64,000 bases of DNA from Tenacibaculum sp. AHE14PA. Its GTDB lineage: Bacteria > Bacteroidota > Bacteroidia > Flavobacteriales > Flavobacteriaceae. Under the pieces are notes generated by a model that saw only the letters and a list, made by a program, of their open reading frames with translations, was not told the origin of the DNA and searched no databases. Made by a program: the position numbers and the translations under genes. Below, in pieces: positions 1 through 8,163 of this stretch. The stretch's first letter is position 1. Every line of letters starts with the position of its first letter. The stretch spans positions 868,001 to 932,000 of the forward strand of contig NZ_CP058983.1 in the NCBI RefSeq assembly GCF_019278465.1, in the 5' to 3' direction.

Positions 1-1
1 A

Positions 2-346
2 GTTTTTGGCCTTTTAAAGTCAATACTTAAAAGACCTATATCAATCGAAAATGATATGCTATTTCTTCGGTATGGAATTATGTCGGAAACAACTATTGAT
101 CTAAAAAATATTGACATAGTAGAAATTTCATCGAAAGATATAGAGGTAAATAAAGAAACTAAAAAATTATCATTTTTAGGAGAATTGGAAGGTCATAATA
201 TTATAATCCGTTTGAAAAAAGAAAATGAATTAATTGGACTTTATGGGGTAAAAAGAAAATACAAGAATTTAGCATTATTTGTTGACAACAAAATTGAATT
301 CAAAAACCGAATAAATAACGCCATACAACATATAATTCATTCCTAG
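2..346 (+). CDS. C-terminal part of an unrecognised protein (5' end outside window)
   Basis: The frame is open from base 2 with no stop before TAG at 344-346, so this is the last 114 codons of a larger protein that begins upstream. An internal ATG at 56 is unlikely to be the true start because coding-like sequence continues before it. The visible part alternates charged, strand-like stretches (ISIENDMLFLRYG, IDLKNIDIVEIS, LEGHNIIIRL) and ends in a short helix, a pattern seen in small PH-like or beta-sandwich domains; that is a guess. There is no membrane segment or catalytic motif in this part. A decayed palindromic repeat follows it. Confidence 0.6.
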   Translation, partial: VFGLLKSILKRPISIENDMLFLRYGIMSETTIDLKNIDIVEISSKDIEVNKETKKLSFLGELEGHNIIIRLKKENELIGLYGVKRKYKNLALFVDNKIEFKNRINNAIQHIIHS

Positions 347-349
347 TGC

Positions 350-475
350 AACTTCACACACTAAATCCATACTTACCTGGGGATTAACCATCCAGTTTAT
401 ATTTACTAAATTAGCTCTTTAAAACTCACAATTTATCCACCATAAACTCTTTATAAAAATTTTTGGACCTAATAA
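350..475 (+). repeat. Decayed copy of the attC-like palindromic element
   Basis: The segment ATTTACTAAATTAGCTC at about 401-417, the preceding CATCCAGTTTAT and the later CCATAAACT line up with the right half of the well-preserved element at 6644-6781 (ATTTGCTAAATTAGTTGC and ATACACAAAACT). The left arm is not recognisable, and I see no clean AAC or GTT end boxes. It is read as a degenerate member of the family. Confidence 0.45.
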
Positions 476-484
476 CCTAACTTA

Positions 485-1054
485 ATGAAAAAAAAATTAT
501 TTCTAATATTACTAAGCATAAGCGTTTTTACAGTAGCCCAAAACAAGACTGAAAGTGAAAAAGATATAATCAAACTATCTAAAATAAAACGACATAGCAT
601 TAGCCTAGATATAATTGCCGGACTAGTCTTTCCTGCTTTTAATCCAAGGTATGAGTACGCTTTAAATAAGTACAGTGCTATTGGTGCAGATCTAAATATT
701 AATTTTGATAATGAAAATGGATCAGATCTCTTAGAGGTGTTTTCTTTCTCTCCTTATTATAGACAGTACTTTTTTTCAAAAGAAGATTATGGTGCTAAAG
801 GTTTCTATGGTGAAGGCTTTTTAAAATTCTACACCTATAAAGACGATATAAATTCCTTTTTTGGAGGCTCAACAAATACTGAATCTTATTTTGAAACAGC
901 GGTAGGTGTAGGTATTGGCTGGAAATGGATAAGTGACTCTGGATTCTTGATCGATATAAATGGTGGAATAGGTCGTAATCTTGGTTTCTCTAGTGCTCCT
1001 GAACAACGAGGTCTTACAGGCAAATTTGGGATAAATTTTGGATGGCAATTATGA
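485..1054 (+). CDS. Outer-membrane beta-barrel protein, small OmpA-barrel/DUF3575-like
   Basis: The 189-residue product starts with a signal peptide (MKKKLFLILLSISVFTVAQ, cleaved after residue 19). The rest is alternating beta-strands: ISLDIIAGLVFP, YSAIGADLNINF, FSFSPYYRQYFF, GFYGEGFLKFYTY, FETAVGVGIGWKW, GFLIDINGGIGRN and a C-terminal strand FGINFGWQL. That is the layout of a small eight-stranded barrel in the outer membrane, like the DUF3575 and outer-membrane-beta-barrel families. No ligand can be inferred. Its TGA stop overlaps the next start codon (ATGA at 1051-1054), so the two genes are probably translated together. Confidence 0.65.
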   Translation: MKKKLFLILLSISVFTVAQNKTESEKDIIKLSKIKRHSISLDIIAGLVFPAFNPRYEYALNKYSAIGADLNINFDNENGSDLLEVFSFSPYYRQYFFSKEDYGAKGFYGEGFLKFYTYKDDINSFFGGSTNTESYFETAVGVGIGWKWISDSGFLIDINGGIGRNLGFSSAPEQRGLTGKFGINFGWQL

Positions 1055-1539
1055 AAAAATTGCAATGGAGCAAAGACTTCTTTGATACCTCAACCAAATT
1101 AACAGAAGCTAATAAAAATATAGCCGTTTTAAATGCTGAATGGTTTTCTGACACTGCGAACTTAGAACTGAATGACGAAAAATTTAAGTTTGAAAAACAG
1201 GGGGTTTTCAGTAGTGATTTTTTGATTAAAAATACTACAGAAAAAAAAGTAATAGGAAGTATTAAATACCATTCATTTAAAACTAGAGCAACCGTAAAAA
1301 TTGAAGATAAAGAATTTATTTGGACTCAAAAAGATTTTTGGGGTAGTCAATGGATTTTAACTGATAATAACCAAACAATAGCTACTTATAAAAGTGATTA
1401 CTTTTCTGGCGGAAAAATTGAAACAACAAGTGATGATTATTTATTAATTTCAACAGGCTTATTTATCACAAATTATTATTTAAAAATGATGCTTGCTTTT
1501 TTTATGATTATAATGATTCCTATTTTTATAAATCGATAA
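1051..1539 (+). CDS. Unrecognised protein with one C-terminal membrane segment
   Basis: The 162-residue product has no signal peptide. An upstream in-frame ATG exists at 1042, but 1051 is preferred because it makes the classic ATGA overlap with the preceding barrel gene. The body is beta-rich with repeated short strands (FSSDFLIKNTTEKKVIGSI, ATVKIEDKEFIWTQKDF, QWILTDNNQTIATYKS). The last 25 residues form one hydrophobic segment (YYLKMMLAFFMIIMIPIF). The strand pattern resembles single-domain tubby/LURP-like folds, but I cannot identify a family. It is probably membrane-anchored and linked in function to the barrel protein. Confidence 0.55.
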   Translation: MKKLQWSKDFFDTSTKLTEANKNIAVLNAEWFSDTANLELNDEKFKFEKQGVFSSDFLIKNTTEKKVIGSIKYHSFKTRATVKIEDKEFIWTQKDFWGSQWILTDNNQTIATYKSDYFSGGKIETTSDDYLLISTGLFITNYYLKMMLAFFMIIMIPIFINR

Positions 1540-1577
1540 TACAACTCATAAACAACAACTTAACTTCTTGTTTCATA

Positions 1578-1612
1578 AAAAAAAGAGATATCGCTAAATA
1601 TCTCTTTTTTTG
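1578..1612 (+). terminator. Rho-independent terminator after the 485-1539 gene pair
   Basis: Arms AGAGATAT (1584-1591) and ATATCTCT (1598-1605) enclose a 6-nt loop, with an A-run before and a T-run after. The A/T symmetry would let it work in both directions. Confidence 0.75.
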
Positions 1613-1730
1613 TTTTTATAAAATTATAAAGTTTGCTAATCAAGTTCACTTTCGCAAACCGCCATTATTAGTTACTCTTTTAATTTTCATATTTAATTTG
1701 TGACTTAGATAAAATCTAACTCGCTTACGT

Positions 1731-2357
1731 TTATAATTGCTGCATCGCTTCACCAATTACGGTTTCACCTTCTATAATCTCGAAAACCCTATTATTTGGT
1801 GCGTCATCATTTAAAGCTAATACCAGAGTTTCGGCAACATCTGCTCTACTAATCTCTCCTTGCTTATGTAGCTTTTCTTTTAACATTATTTTTCCTTTCC
1901 CATCACCATTCGTTAATGCTCCGGGTCTTACAATTGCAAAATTCAACCCACTTTTAATAAGATGGTCATCTGCCTTTTGCTTCGCTTTCATATACGCTTG
2001 TAAATCTCCTGCCGCTTCTGGGCTATCAGCTCCCATAGAACTTAACATAACGAACTTATTAATATTAGCCATTTTAGCCGCTGATATTAATCGCTTAGCG
2101 CCTTCCTGATCTACTTCAATCACGTTTTTCCCTCCAGATCCCGCTGCAAAAATTACTTTATCTATATCCTTAACCGTATGTGTAATATCTTTTGTTAAAT
2201 CACCCAATACAGTATCTATATTTTCCGATTTAAATTGCGCAACTTGTTCTTCTTTTCTTACCATGGCAATCGGATTAAAGTTTTGCGATGATTTTAAAAG
2301 TTGTACTATTTTTTTTCCTGTGGTACCATTTGCACCTGCTACTAATATATTTTTCAT
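1731..2357 (-). CDS. NAD(P)-binding SDR-family protein (NmrA-like, atypical SDR)
   Basis: The 208-residue protein begins with the dinucleotide-binding motif of atypical short-chain dehydrogenases (MKNILVAGANGTTGKKIVQLL, i.e. GxxGxxG at residues 8-14). The mid-region FVMLSSMGADSP and the YMKAKQKAD stretch sit where the active-site Ser and YxxxK lie in classical SDRs, and IVRPGALTN is typical of the NmrA/YwnB/YhfK group. Members act as redox-sensing NAD(P)-binding proteins or small oxidoreductases, and the substrate here is unknown. It lies 3 bp downstream of a Pmp3/YqaE gene on the same strand, so they form a two-gene operon. Confidence 0.8.
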   Translation of the reverse strand: MKNILVAGANGTTGKKIVQLLKSSQNFNPIAMVRKEEQVAQFKSENIDTVLGDLTKDITHTVKDIDKVIFAAGSGGKNVIEVDQEGAKRLISAAKMANINKFVMLSSMGADSPEAAGDLQAYMKAKQKADDHLIKSGLNFAIVRPGALTNGDGKGKIMLKEKLHKQGEISRADVAETLVLALNDDAPNNRVFEIIEGETVIGEAMQQL

Positions 2358-2360
2358 AAT

Positions 2361-2516
2361 TTATTTACTATTTATAAATAAAGCATAAATAACGCCTGGT
2401 ATCCAGCCTACAAGTGTTAAAAGAAGACTTATTAAAAATTCTGTTCCTAGCCCATGTTTTAAAAACACTGCTAATGGTGGTAAAAGAAAACTTAATAGTA
2501 TGGTTAATATCGACAT
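2361..2516 (-). CDS. Pmp3/YqaE-family small membrane proteolipid (51 aa)
   Basis: Read on the minus strand from ATG at 2514-2516, this gives a 51-residue peptide with two hydrophobic helices (ILLSFLLPPLAVFLKHG and LISLLLTLVGWIPGVIYAL). The pattern LPPLAVFLKHG, then LLTLVGWIPGVIYALF, is diagnostic of the Pmp3/YqaE/UPF0057 family. These peptides affect membrane potential and stress tolerance, and single copies are common in Bacteroidota. It ends 3 bp before the SDR gene and is the first gene of that operon. Confidence 0.9.
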   Translation of the reverse strand: MSILTILLSFLLPPLAVFLKHGLGTEFLISLLLTLVGWIPGVIYALFINSK

Positions 2517-2762
2517 AATTTATGTTTTATTGGTTCGATACAAAATTATAACACTTCTAGGCTTCAACTTAACTTGAATCATTTTAACATTAGCGCATTT
2601 AATAAAAGCGTTAACCGATTATGATTGATCGATCATATAAGTCGGATTAAATTAAGAACCAAGCTTAAAAACTATTAAAAAACAGCAATATTTAAAAACC
2701 AACATAAATAAAACAATGTTTTGGTTATAACGATTTAGTAACAAGTAAAAATCACAATATAT

Positions 2763-2793
2763 TTGGCAAAACCCTACTTTATGTATAAATTTG
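2763..2793 (+). promoter_or_regulatory. Bacteroidota-type promoter for the DoxX-MarR operon
   Basis: A -33 TTG at 2763-2765 and a perfect -7 box TAAATTTG at 2786-2793 are separated by 20 bp. The start codon at 2822 follows 28 bp after the -7 box. Confidence 0.7.
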
Positions 2794-2821
2794 TATCGTT
2801 CACGATTAAAACTCAAGCAAT

Positions 2822-3253
2822 ATGAATAACACAAAAACGAATACAGTAAAAAACATTTTTAGAATTCTGCTGGGTTCCTTTATGCTTTATGCAGGAATTG
2901 GGCATTTAACTTTTTTAAGAACAGAATTTCTTGCACAAGTGCCTACTTGGTTATCAACAGATGAAGGTTTAATGGATATTGTTGTGCTTGCATCTGGTGT
3001 AGTAGAAATTGCTTTTGGAATTCTTATGATACTAGGTGGAAAACTAAAAATTAAAACAGGACTTGCATTGGCGATCTTTTTTGTGTTGATTTTTCCAGGA
3101 AACATCAATCAATATGTAAATCAAATAGACTCTTTTGGACTAAATACAGATAGTAAAAGGTTAATTAGATTGTTTTTTCAACCTATATTAATTCTTTGGG
3201 CATTATGGTCAACAGGTGCATTGTCTTTTTTAAAAAACAGACTAAAAAAATAA
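2822..3253 (+). CDS. DoxX-family membrane protein
   Basis: The 143-residue product has four predicted membrane helices: residues about 11-30 (IFRILLGSFMLYAGIGHL), 52-72, 77-95 and 115-135. The first helix with the GIGHLTF motif and the following FLAQVPTWL are typical of the DoxX/DoxX-like family. These proteins are linked to thiol redox balance and quinone-dependent oxidation; the reaction here is not known. It has its own promoter and lies 61 bp upstream of an OhrR-like regulator on the same strand, which suggests it is part of a peroxide or thiol-stress response. Confidence 0.85.
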   Translation: MNNTKTNTVKNIFRILLGSFMLYAGIGHLTFLRTEFLAQVPTWLSTDEGLMDIVVLASGVVEIAFGILMILGGKLKIKTGLALAIFFVLIFPGNINQYVNQIDSFGLNTDSKRLIRLFFQPILILWALWSTGALSFLKNRLKK

Positions 3254-3314
3254 TGCTATTTTAAACAAACAATTTAAGCGCTAAAAAATATTAAACTGTA
3301 TAAAACCTATACAA

Positions 3315-3764
3315 ATGGAAAAAAATCACGAGCAACTTAAATTAGAAAATCAAATTTGTTTTCCGCTATATTCTCTTTCTAGGTTACTCATCCAACAATA
3401 TAAACCTTTACTAGAGCAGTTAGATATTACCTATCCTCAATATTTAGTTTTATTGGTGCTTTGGGAAGAAAATGAAATTCCTGTAAAAAAAATTTGTGAA
3501 AAATTACTTTTAGAAACCAACACCCTTACACCACTTCTAAAAAGAATGGAAACAAATGGCTTTATAAAACGAACTCGTTCTAAAAAAGACGAAAGAATGG
3601 TCATTATTTCATTAACACAAAAAGGAAATGACTCGTATAAGAAAGCAATCGGAATACCAAAAAAACTCATTGATAAGTTAGATTGTTTTTCGATAGATAA
3701 AAAGGATATGGAAACTATGAAAAATATTTTGGATAAAATTATTACTACGGATAAAAACAACTAA
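3315..3764 (+). CDS. MarR-family regulator of the OhrR (organic peroxide sensor) type
   Basis: The 149-residue protein has the start LKLENQICFPLYSLSR and the stretch ITYPQYLVLLVLWE, both hallmarks of OhrR. Cys15 in NQIC corresponds to the peroxide-sensing cysteine of one-Cys OhrR proteins. A winged helix follows: VKKICEKLLLETNTLTPLLK is the recognition helix and RSKKDERMVIISLT the wing. Oxidation of this cysteine normally releases the repressor from DNA. There is no ohr peroxidase gene beside it; the partner is DoxX, so DoxX is the likely target. Two other cysteines are present (KKICEK and LDCFS). Confidence 0.85.
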   Translation: MEKNHEQLKLENQICFPLYSLSRLLIQQYKPLLEQLDITYPQYLVLLVLWEENEIPVKKICEKLLLETNTLTPLLKRMETNGFIKRTRSKKDERMVIISLTQKGNDSYKKAIGIPKKLIDKLDCFSIDKKDMETMKNILDKIITTDKNN

Positions 3765-3792
3765 AAAAAGTATCTAAATCCATATACAATTA

Positions 3793-3899
3793 ATGCCTTG
3801 TGCTAACTTAAGCTTAAAATCCATACAGATTTCCATTAGATTTGTATGTGCTAAAATTAAGTACTTATAACACGCAACAAACGCCTAAGTAAACATTAA
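3793..3899 (+). repeat. Decayed copy of the attC-like element, just before the WG-repeat gene
   Basis: The string GATTTGTATGTGCTAAAATT (about 3839-3858) followed by ACACGCAACAAACG and AAACATTAA lines up in order with the right half of the preserved elements (TTTGTATTTGCTAAATTAG, ACACGCAACGAAA, CATTA). The gene starts immediately after it, as with the preserved copies. Confidence 0.5.
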
Positions 3900-4730
3900 A
3901 TGAAGCTACTATTATACATATTACTTTTAACTATTTCTTTTGATTCATATGCTCAAGAGCCAGAAAAAAATGAACTTTTCACATTTAGATCTAGAGAAAA
4001 TGGGAAAATAGGCTACATTAATAAGAATAATAAAATTGTTATTAAACCACAATATGCTACTGGTACTTACTTCGAAAATAATGACTACGCAGCAGTTTCT
4101 ATCAAAAATGGCAAAACATATAAATTTGCTGTAATTGATTTAAAAGGGAATTATATTATACCTTTTGAAGAAGGCTATGAATTGATTAGTTTAAATACCG
4201 AAATTGAAAATTGGATATTAGTTGTAAAAAACGGCAAATGGGGATATATCAACTATAAAAAAGAAATTTTAATACCTTTAGATTATGATAATCTTGGTCA
4301 TTTTTATGGCAATTTAGCTTTTGCTCAAAAAAATGGTAAATATGGTTTTATAGACTCTAATAATAACACAATTATAGACTATCAATTTGATTGGACTATC
4401 AATTTCGGAAGAATTCAGCCTGATGGATTGAGGTATGTTAAAGTACAAAAGGAAAGTAAAATAGGTTACATAAATAACAAAGGAGAATTAATCGCTCCAT
4501 ATTTATATGACAGTGCCAAACCATTTTTTAAAGGTGTTGCTGTGGTTAAAAAAGGTAAAAAGTTTGGCTGCATAAACACAAAAGGTAAGGTTATAGTTCC
4601 GTTTAACTTTGAGTTTATTACTAATTATAAAAAATTTATAATAGCACAAAAAGAGTTTTCATCAGAAAATGAATACTATTACAACAGGCAAGGAGAATTT
4701 ATCAGAATTGCCACAAAGAAGAAAAAATAA
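3900..4730 (+). CDS. Secreted WG-repeat protein
   Basis: The 276-residue product begins with a signal peptide (MKLLLYILLLTISFDSYAQ, cleaved after residue 19). It then carries at least five WG-type repeats, each a turn such as GKIGYIN, GKWGYIN, GKYGFID, SKIGYIN or KKFGCIN, followed by a strand like VIKPQY, ILIPLDY, IIDYQF, LIAPYLY or VIVPFNF. The repeats are spaced about 45-60 residues apart. WG repeats form beta-rich scaffolds of unknown ligand and are common in secreted Bacteroidota proteins. Decayed attC-like repeats flank the gene on both sides, so it may be an old cassette gene. Confidence 0.8.
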   Translation: MKLLLYILLLTISFDSYAQEPEKNELFTFRSRENGKIGYINKNNKIVIKPQYATGTYFENNDYAAVSIKNGKTYKFAVIDLKGNYIIPFEEGYELISLNTEIENWILVVKNGKWGYINYKKEILIPLDYDNLGHFYGNLAFAQKNGKYGFIDSNNNTIIDYQFDWTINFGRIQPDGLRYVKVQKESKIGYINNKGELIAPYLYDSAKPFFKGVAVVKKGKKFGCINTKGKVIVPFNFEFITNYKKFIIAQKEFSSENEYYYNRQGEFIRIATKKKK

Positions 4731-4744
4731 ACATTTACCAACCC

Positions 4745-4797
4745 ACTATTTACCAAATTAGATACTAAATCTAACAATAAAGCATACACAACCACCA
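4745..4797 (+). repeat. Right-half remnant of an attC-like element
   Basis: ATTTACCAAATTAGATACT (about 4748-4766) followed by GCATACACAACC lines up with ATTTGCTAAATTAGTTGCT and TCATACACAAAAC in the element at 6644-6781. Only the right half is present, directly before the SMR gene. The resemblance is weak. Confidence 0.35.
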
Positions 4798-5124
4798 ATG
4801 AATTGGATACTATTAATAATTGCCGGGCTATTTGAAGTAGCTTTTGCTGCTTGCCTAGGTAAAGCAAAAGAAGCAACAGGCACTCAAGCAACCTATTGGT
4901 ACATAGCATTCTTAATTTGTTTAGCAATAAGCATGTTGCTCCTTGTAAAAGCCACGCAACAACTACCAATAGGAACTGCATATGCGGTTTGGACAGGTAT
5001 TGGCGCTGTAGGAACAGTTTTAATCGGAATTATCATTTTTAAAGAACCAGCCACATTTTGGCGACTATTTTTTATCATGACATTAATTACCTCAATTATA
5101 GGTTTAAAAGTAGTTTCACATTAA
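4798..5124 (+). CDS. Small multidrug resistance (SMR) family exporter
   Basis: The 108-residue protein has four membrane helices and the SMR signature. The start MNWILLIIAGLFEVAFAACLG has the essential membrane glutamate at residue 13, and helix 3 carries PIGTAYAVWTGIGAVGTVLIG. It works as an inner-membrane antiparallel dimer exchanging protons for small cations. The short form with AACLGKA after the glutamate is nearer to the guanidinium-exporter (Gdx/SugE) group than to EmrE, but the substrate cannot be settled by eye. It stands alone between a WG-repeat gene and a convergent XRE regulator. Confidence 0.9.
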   Translation: MNWILLIIAGLFEVAFAACLGKAKEATGTQATYWYIAFLICLAISMLLLVKATQQLPIGTAYAVWTGIGAVGTVLIGIIIFKEPATFWRLFFIMTLITSIIGLKVVSH

Positions 5125-5273
5125 TCAGCATTATCAAAACATATACTGCTAATAGGCGCTCTAATAATCTAAACAATGGTTTTAGCCGTTTATAAAACTC
5201 TATAATTAAGACAAGCCTAAATAACTAACTCTTTTACGCTGCTTACACAAACACACTATCTTATTAAAAGCCG

Positions 5274-5732
5274 TTACTTCTTTTTAAATTTCTTGTTAAC
5301 CATTTTTTGTTTCCAAGATGTACCAAAAAAATCAAAAATAGTAAGAGAATAAATCCCAAGTAAAACTCCCCAAGAAAGTAATACCCACAAAAATACAGAC
5401 CATAAATCCGAATCGTTTAATGCAAGAATAAACGGAACCAATAAACTTAATAAAGCAATCCCTAAAAGCTTATAAAACCCTTTTAGGTTTTCAATATAAT
5501 CCTCCTCTTTTCTAAGCTGATCTACTTCCTCCTTCTTATCTGAAGTAGCAATATCAATTTCAAAAACTGCTGCCAAAGATTTTAAGGATTCTAAACCCGC
5601 ATTTTCTCCTTTTTCAACTCTTTGAATGGTTCTTACACTTAACCCACTCATTTCTGATAACTGCTCTTGAGACCAATGACGCGCTAACCTCAATTTCTTA
5701 AGATCTCTTAAATTAATTGTATCTAAATTCAT
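5274..5732 (-). CDS. XRE-family HTH regulator with a C-terminal two-helix membrane domain
   Basis: The 152-residue protein has an N-terminal helix-turn-helix (LRLARHWSQEQLSEMSGLSV, recognition helix RTIQRVEKGENA). After a charged linker come two membrane helices (about residues 88-106, LGIALLSLLVPFILAL, and 112-132, VFLWVLLSWGVLLGIYSLTI). This matches the HTH plus 2TM-domain group of membrane-tethered regulators in Flavobacteriaceae. The target is unknown. It faces the SMR gene convergently, and no partner gene is evident. Confidence 0.85.
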   Translation of the reverse strand: MNLDTINLRDLKKLRLARHWSQEQLSEMSGLSVRTIQRVEKGENAGLESLKSLAAVFEIDIATSDKKEEVDQLRKEEDYIENLKGFYKLLGIALLSLLVPFILALNDSDLWSVFLWVLLSWGVLLGIYSLTIFDFFGTSWKQKMVNKKFKKK

Positions 5733-5870
5733 AATACTACCAGGCTTATTAGTTATTACGCAAAGATAAGTATTAAGTAATCTTCATCTTAAAACCAACA
5801 TGACATTGTTATGAAAGTAATACGACATTAAACAAACGCTTATTACAAAGCAATTAAATCTTACATTTAT

Positions 5871-6016
5871 TACTTGCATATACCCCTATAAATTAGCGTA
5901 AACTTTAACAAACACTCCCTTTATTTTGCTACATTTACAAGAAAACGCTAACTATTTTAAAATATATCCTTTTAAAAATAAAGATAAGAGGAATAAGGTA
6001 TCTTGTATAAAGAGTT
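5871..6016 (+). repeat. Leader repeat, copy 1 (twin of 8371-8517), candidate attI-like site
   Basis: This stretch and 8371-8517 share, in order, TACTTGCATA, CTATAAATT, AACACTCC-like, TTTATTTTGCTA, ATTTACAAGAAAA, ATCCTTTT, GGAATAA and GTATCTT, about four bases in five by eye. The likeness stops at GAGTT (6012-6016), exactly where the cassette box GTTGTACA begins. It contains an inner inverted pair TTAGCGT / ACGCTAA. A possible promoter box (TACATTTA, one base off TAnnTTTG) lies within the most conserved part. Confidence 0.65.
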
Positions 6017-6043
6017 GTACAATATTAATAAAGATCAATCAAA

Positions 6044-6637
6044 ATGGACATTAAAAAAATAATCAACACCTCTAGTTTAACAGAAAAATCTAAACTTCAA
6101 ATCATCACGATATATGATAAAATAACAAAGGCTTTTCTTAAATATGAAAAAGAAGAACTAGGAGAAATAATAAAAGAGGAAAATTTACTAGCTCAGGTTG
6201 AAAGTTTCATTCAAAGTATTGCAGATAATACATTAGGAAAGTTTTTAGTTTCTGAGTTATTTCCAAAAAAGATTCAGAATACTGAAGAAATTACATCCTT
6301 AAGTATACGAATTAGTCGATATGAAGGATGGCTTAATCTATATAAATTTGAGAGCGAAGAGAATTATGATGATATAGGAGATGTTACGGTGGATTGTTTG
6401 GAGCAAATTGGTTGCTCTGAAGCTTTGAATGAAGCTGGTGAAAATGGGAATTATTTAATTGAAGATCTATTGGATGATATTGATAAATTATTGGAGATCT
6501 GTTTAAAAGAATATCTTTCATTAGAAAAATTGATAGGATGGGAAATCAAACAACCAATTCCTATATATTATAGTTCAAATTATGAGGAACAGTGGGATGA
6601 TGCTCATGAAGGAGTTTTAATCACAACGCTACAATAA
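6044..6637 (+). CDS. Unrecognised acidic cytoplasmic protein in a solitary cassette
   Basis: The 197-residue product has no signal peptide or membrane segment. It is mostly helical and acidic, with runs such as EEENYDDIGDVTVD and LIEDLLDDIDKLLEI. I do not recognise a family. The ORF is framed by matching boxes: GTTGTACA at 6014-6021 before it and the reverse complement TGTACAAC at 6644-6651 just after its stop. This makes it a one-gene cassette. The gene starts 22 bp after the 5' box. Confidence 0.6.
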   Translation: MDIKKIINTSSLTEKSKLQIITIYDKITKAFLKYEKEELGEIIKEENLLAQVESFIQSIADNTLGKFLVSELFPKKIQNTEEITSLSIRISRYEGWLNLYKFESEENYDDIGDVTVDCLEQIGCSEALNEAGENGNYLIEDLLDDIDKLLEICLKEYLSLEKLIGWEIKQPIPIYYSSNYEEQWDDAHEGVLITTLQ

Positions 6638-6643
6638 AAAAGG

Positions 6644-6781
6644 TGTACAACAATGGCTATAATTAATTGCTGGTTCTCGCCTACTTACAAAAGTCCTTGC
6701 GGATTTTCTATTCAGTTTGTATTTGCTAAATTAGTTGCTCAAACACGCAACGAAATCATACACAAAACTGTTTGTAACGAT
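6644..6781 (+). repeat. attC-like imperfect palindrome (type A) ending cassette alpha
   Basis: The left end is TGTACAAC (6644-6651). An outer arm CTATAATTAATTGC pairs imperfectly with GCAACGAAATCATA on the right. A nested hairpin (AAAGTCC-TTGC-GGATTT) lies at about 6692-6709. The right end is GTTTGTAACGATTA at about 6771-6784. The layout (end box, spacer, second arm, variable middle, arm, spacer, GTT box) is that of an integron attC site. The left box matches the 5' box of its own cassette at 6014. Confidence 0.6.
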
Positions 6782-6871
6782 TAAAGAGTGCTAAATTCAT
6801 ATCATTTAAAATACATATTACAATTCACCTATTTTAGTTTAAATTAGTTGATATAAAAAACAACTATACCG

Positions 6872-7918
6872 ATGGAAAATAATTTACCTTCTAAAAATTC
6901 TACTAACCAGCTAACCTTTAAGCAAAAGACAAGTGTGGTTATTAAATATGTTGTAATTACCGTAGGTTTAATTTTATTAATTCAAACTACATTTAGAGTA
7001 TTTCTTTTAGTATTAGCAGGAACCTTAATTGCCCTAGTTTTTAGAGGTATTAGTGATTTTATTCAGAAAAAAACAAATTGGAAAGATGGTATTTGTGTAG
7101 CTATTTCAATTATTACCATATTGATTTTGTTTTCTGGTTTATTCTGGCTCATTGGTGCTAAGGTACAGTCACAAACGGCTGAACTTATGGAAAATTTACC
7201 TCAAACCATAGATACTGCAAAATCTAAACTACAAGATACTTCTATTGGAAAAACCATAATTGAAGAATTATCTTCTGAAAAAACAATTAAAAAAGCTCAG
7301 GATTTTGCTGGAGGCTTTTTTAAATCTTCTTTTGGTGTATTTGGAGATTTATATGTGGTTTTATTTATTGGAATCTTCTTTACCGTTTCTCCAAAAATAT
7401 ATACTAAAGGCATTGTACAACTTATGCCTATTAGAAAACAAAATAAAGCAAAAGACGTTTTAAATAAATTAGGAGCGCAATTACGTAATTGGTTAAAAGG
7501 CAAATTGTTGTCCATGCTTATTGTTTTTGTATTAACCGCCATAGGATTAGCAGTTATTGGCATACCACTTTGGTTGGTTTTAGCCTTTTTAGCAGGTTTA
7601 ATAAGCTTTATTCCCAATTTCGGACCAATTATAGCCTTAATTCCTGCAGTTTTATTAGCCTTATCCCAAAGTCCAGAAAAAGCCTTAATTGTAATAGGTC
7701 TTTATATGCTTATACAGTTTATTGAAAGTAATTTTATTACTATACTTATCCAGAAAAAACTTATAAATATGCCGCCTGCCTTAATAATTATTTCACAATT
7801 GGTTATGGGTATTTTAACTGGCGGTTGGGGTTTAGTTTTAGCAACTCCAATTACCGTTATTGTCATTGTTTTAGTCCAGCAATTATATATTAAGCCGAGA
7901 AATGCTAAGGTAGAATAG
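6872..7918 (+). CDS. AI-2E family (PerM/YtvI-type) transporter
   Basis: The 348-residue inner-membrane protein has about eight helices in the family's pattern. It has an N-terminal pair (VVIKYVVITVGLILLIQ, FLLVLAGTLIALVFRG), a soluble region at 100-150 with amphipathic helices (AELMENLPQTIDTAKSK), and a conserved C-terminal half with LISFIPNFGPIIALIPAVLL, IESNFITILIQKK and MPPALIIISQLVMGILTGGWGLVLATP. The PNFGP and GxxGLxLATP motifs are diagnostic. The substrate is not established; some members export signal molecules or act as ion antiporters. It follows the attC-like element but shows no matching box after its stop. Confidence 0.9.
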   Translation: MENNLPSKNSTNQLTFKQKTSVVIKYVVITVGLILLIQTTFRVFLLVLAGTLIALVFRGISDFIQKKTNWKDGICVAISIITILILFSGLFWLIGAKVQSQTAELMENLPQTIDTAKSKLQDTSIGKTIIEELSSEKTIKKAQDFAGGFFKSSFGVFGDLYVVLFIGIFFTVSPKIYTKGIVQLMPIRKQNKAKDVLNKLGAQLRNWLKGKLLSMLIVFVLTAIGLAVIGIPLWLVLAFLAGLISFIPNFGPIIALIPAVLLALSQSPEKALIVIGLYMLIQFIESNFITILIQKKLINMPPALIIISQLVMGILTGGWGLVLATPITVIVIVLVQQLYIKPRNAKVE

Positions 7919-8163
7919 TACTTATTAATGTTTTGTTTAATTGAAATATTCTAAAAATCTAATTCTTTTACTTCCTAAGCGTACACATCAAAATCTTCGA
8001 CTTTGGTTACTTTTTTAAATTATGAATTATAGCTTTTAAATAAGCGTTTTCAACTAATTCAAAACTTAACATTCTTAGTTTTCTCAACTAACTTCCTTTA
8101 ACTGCTGATATAAAAATTAAAACGATTTCATATCATCTTTACGTTAGCATACTTTAAAAAAAT
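7919..8163. other. AT-rich intergenic stretch without a visible feature
   Basis: I see no ORF, clear hairpin or promoter box here. It separates the transporter gene from the region that leads into the second leader repeat. Confidence 0.5.

Noticed and set aside
2652..2834. 60-codon minus-strand frame overlapping the DoxX start
   Set aside because: It covers the promoter of the DoxX operon and has unusual Cys/Tyr-rich composition; a shadow frame.
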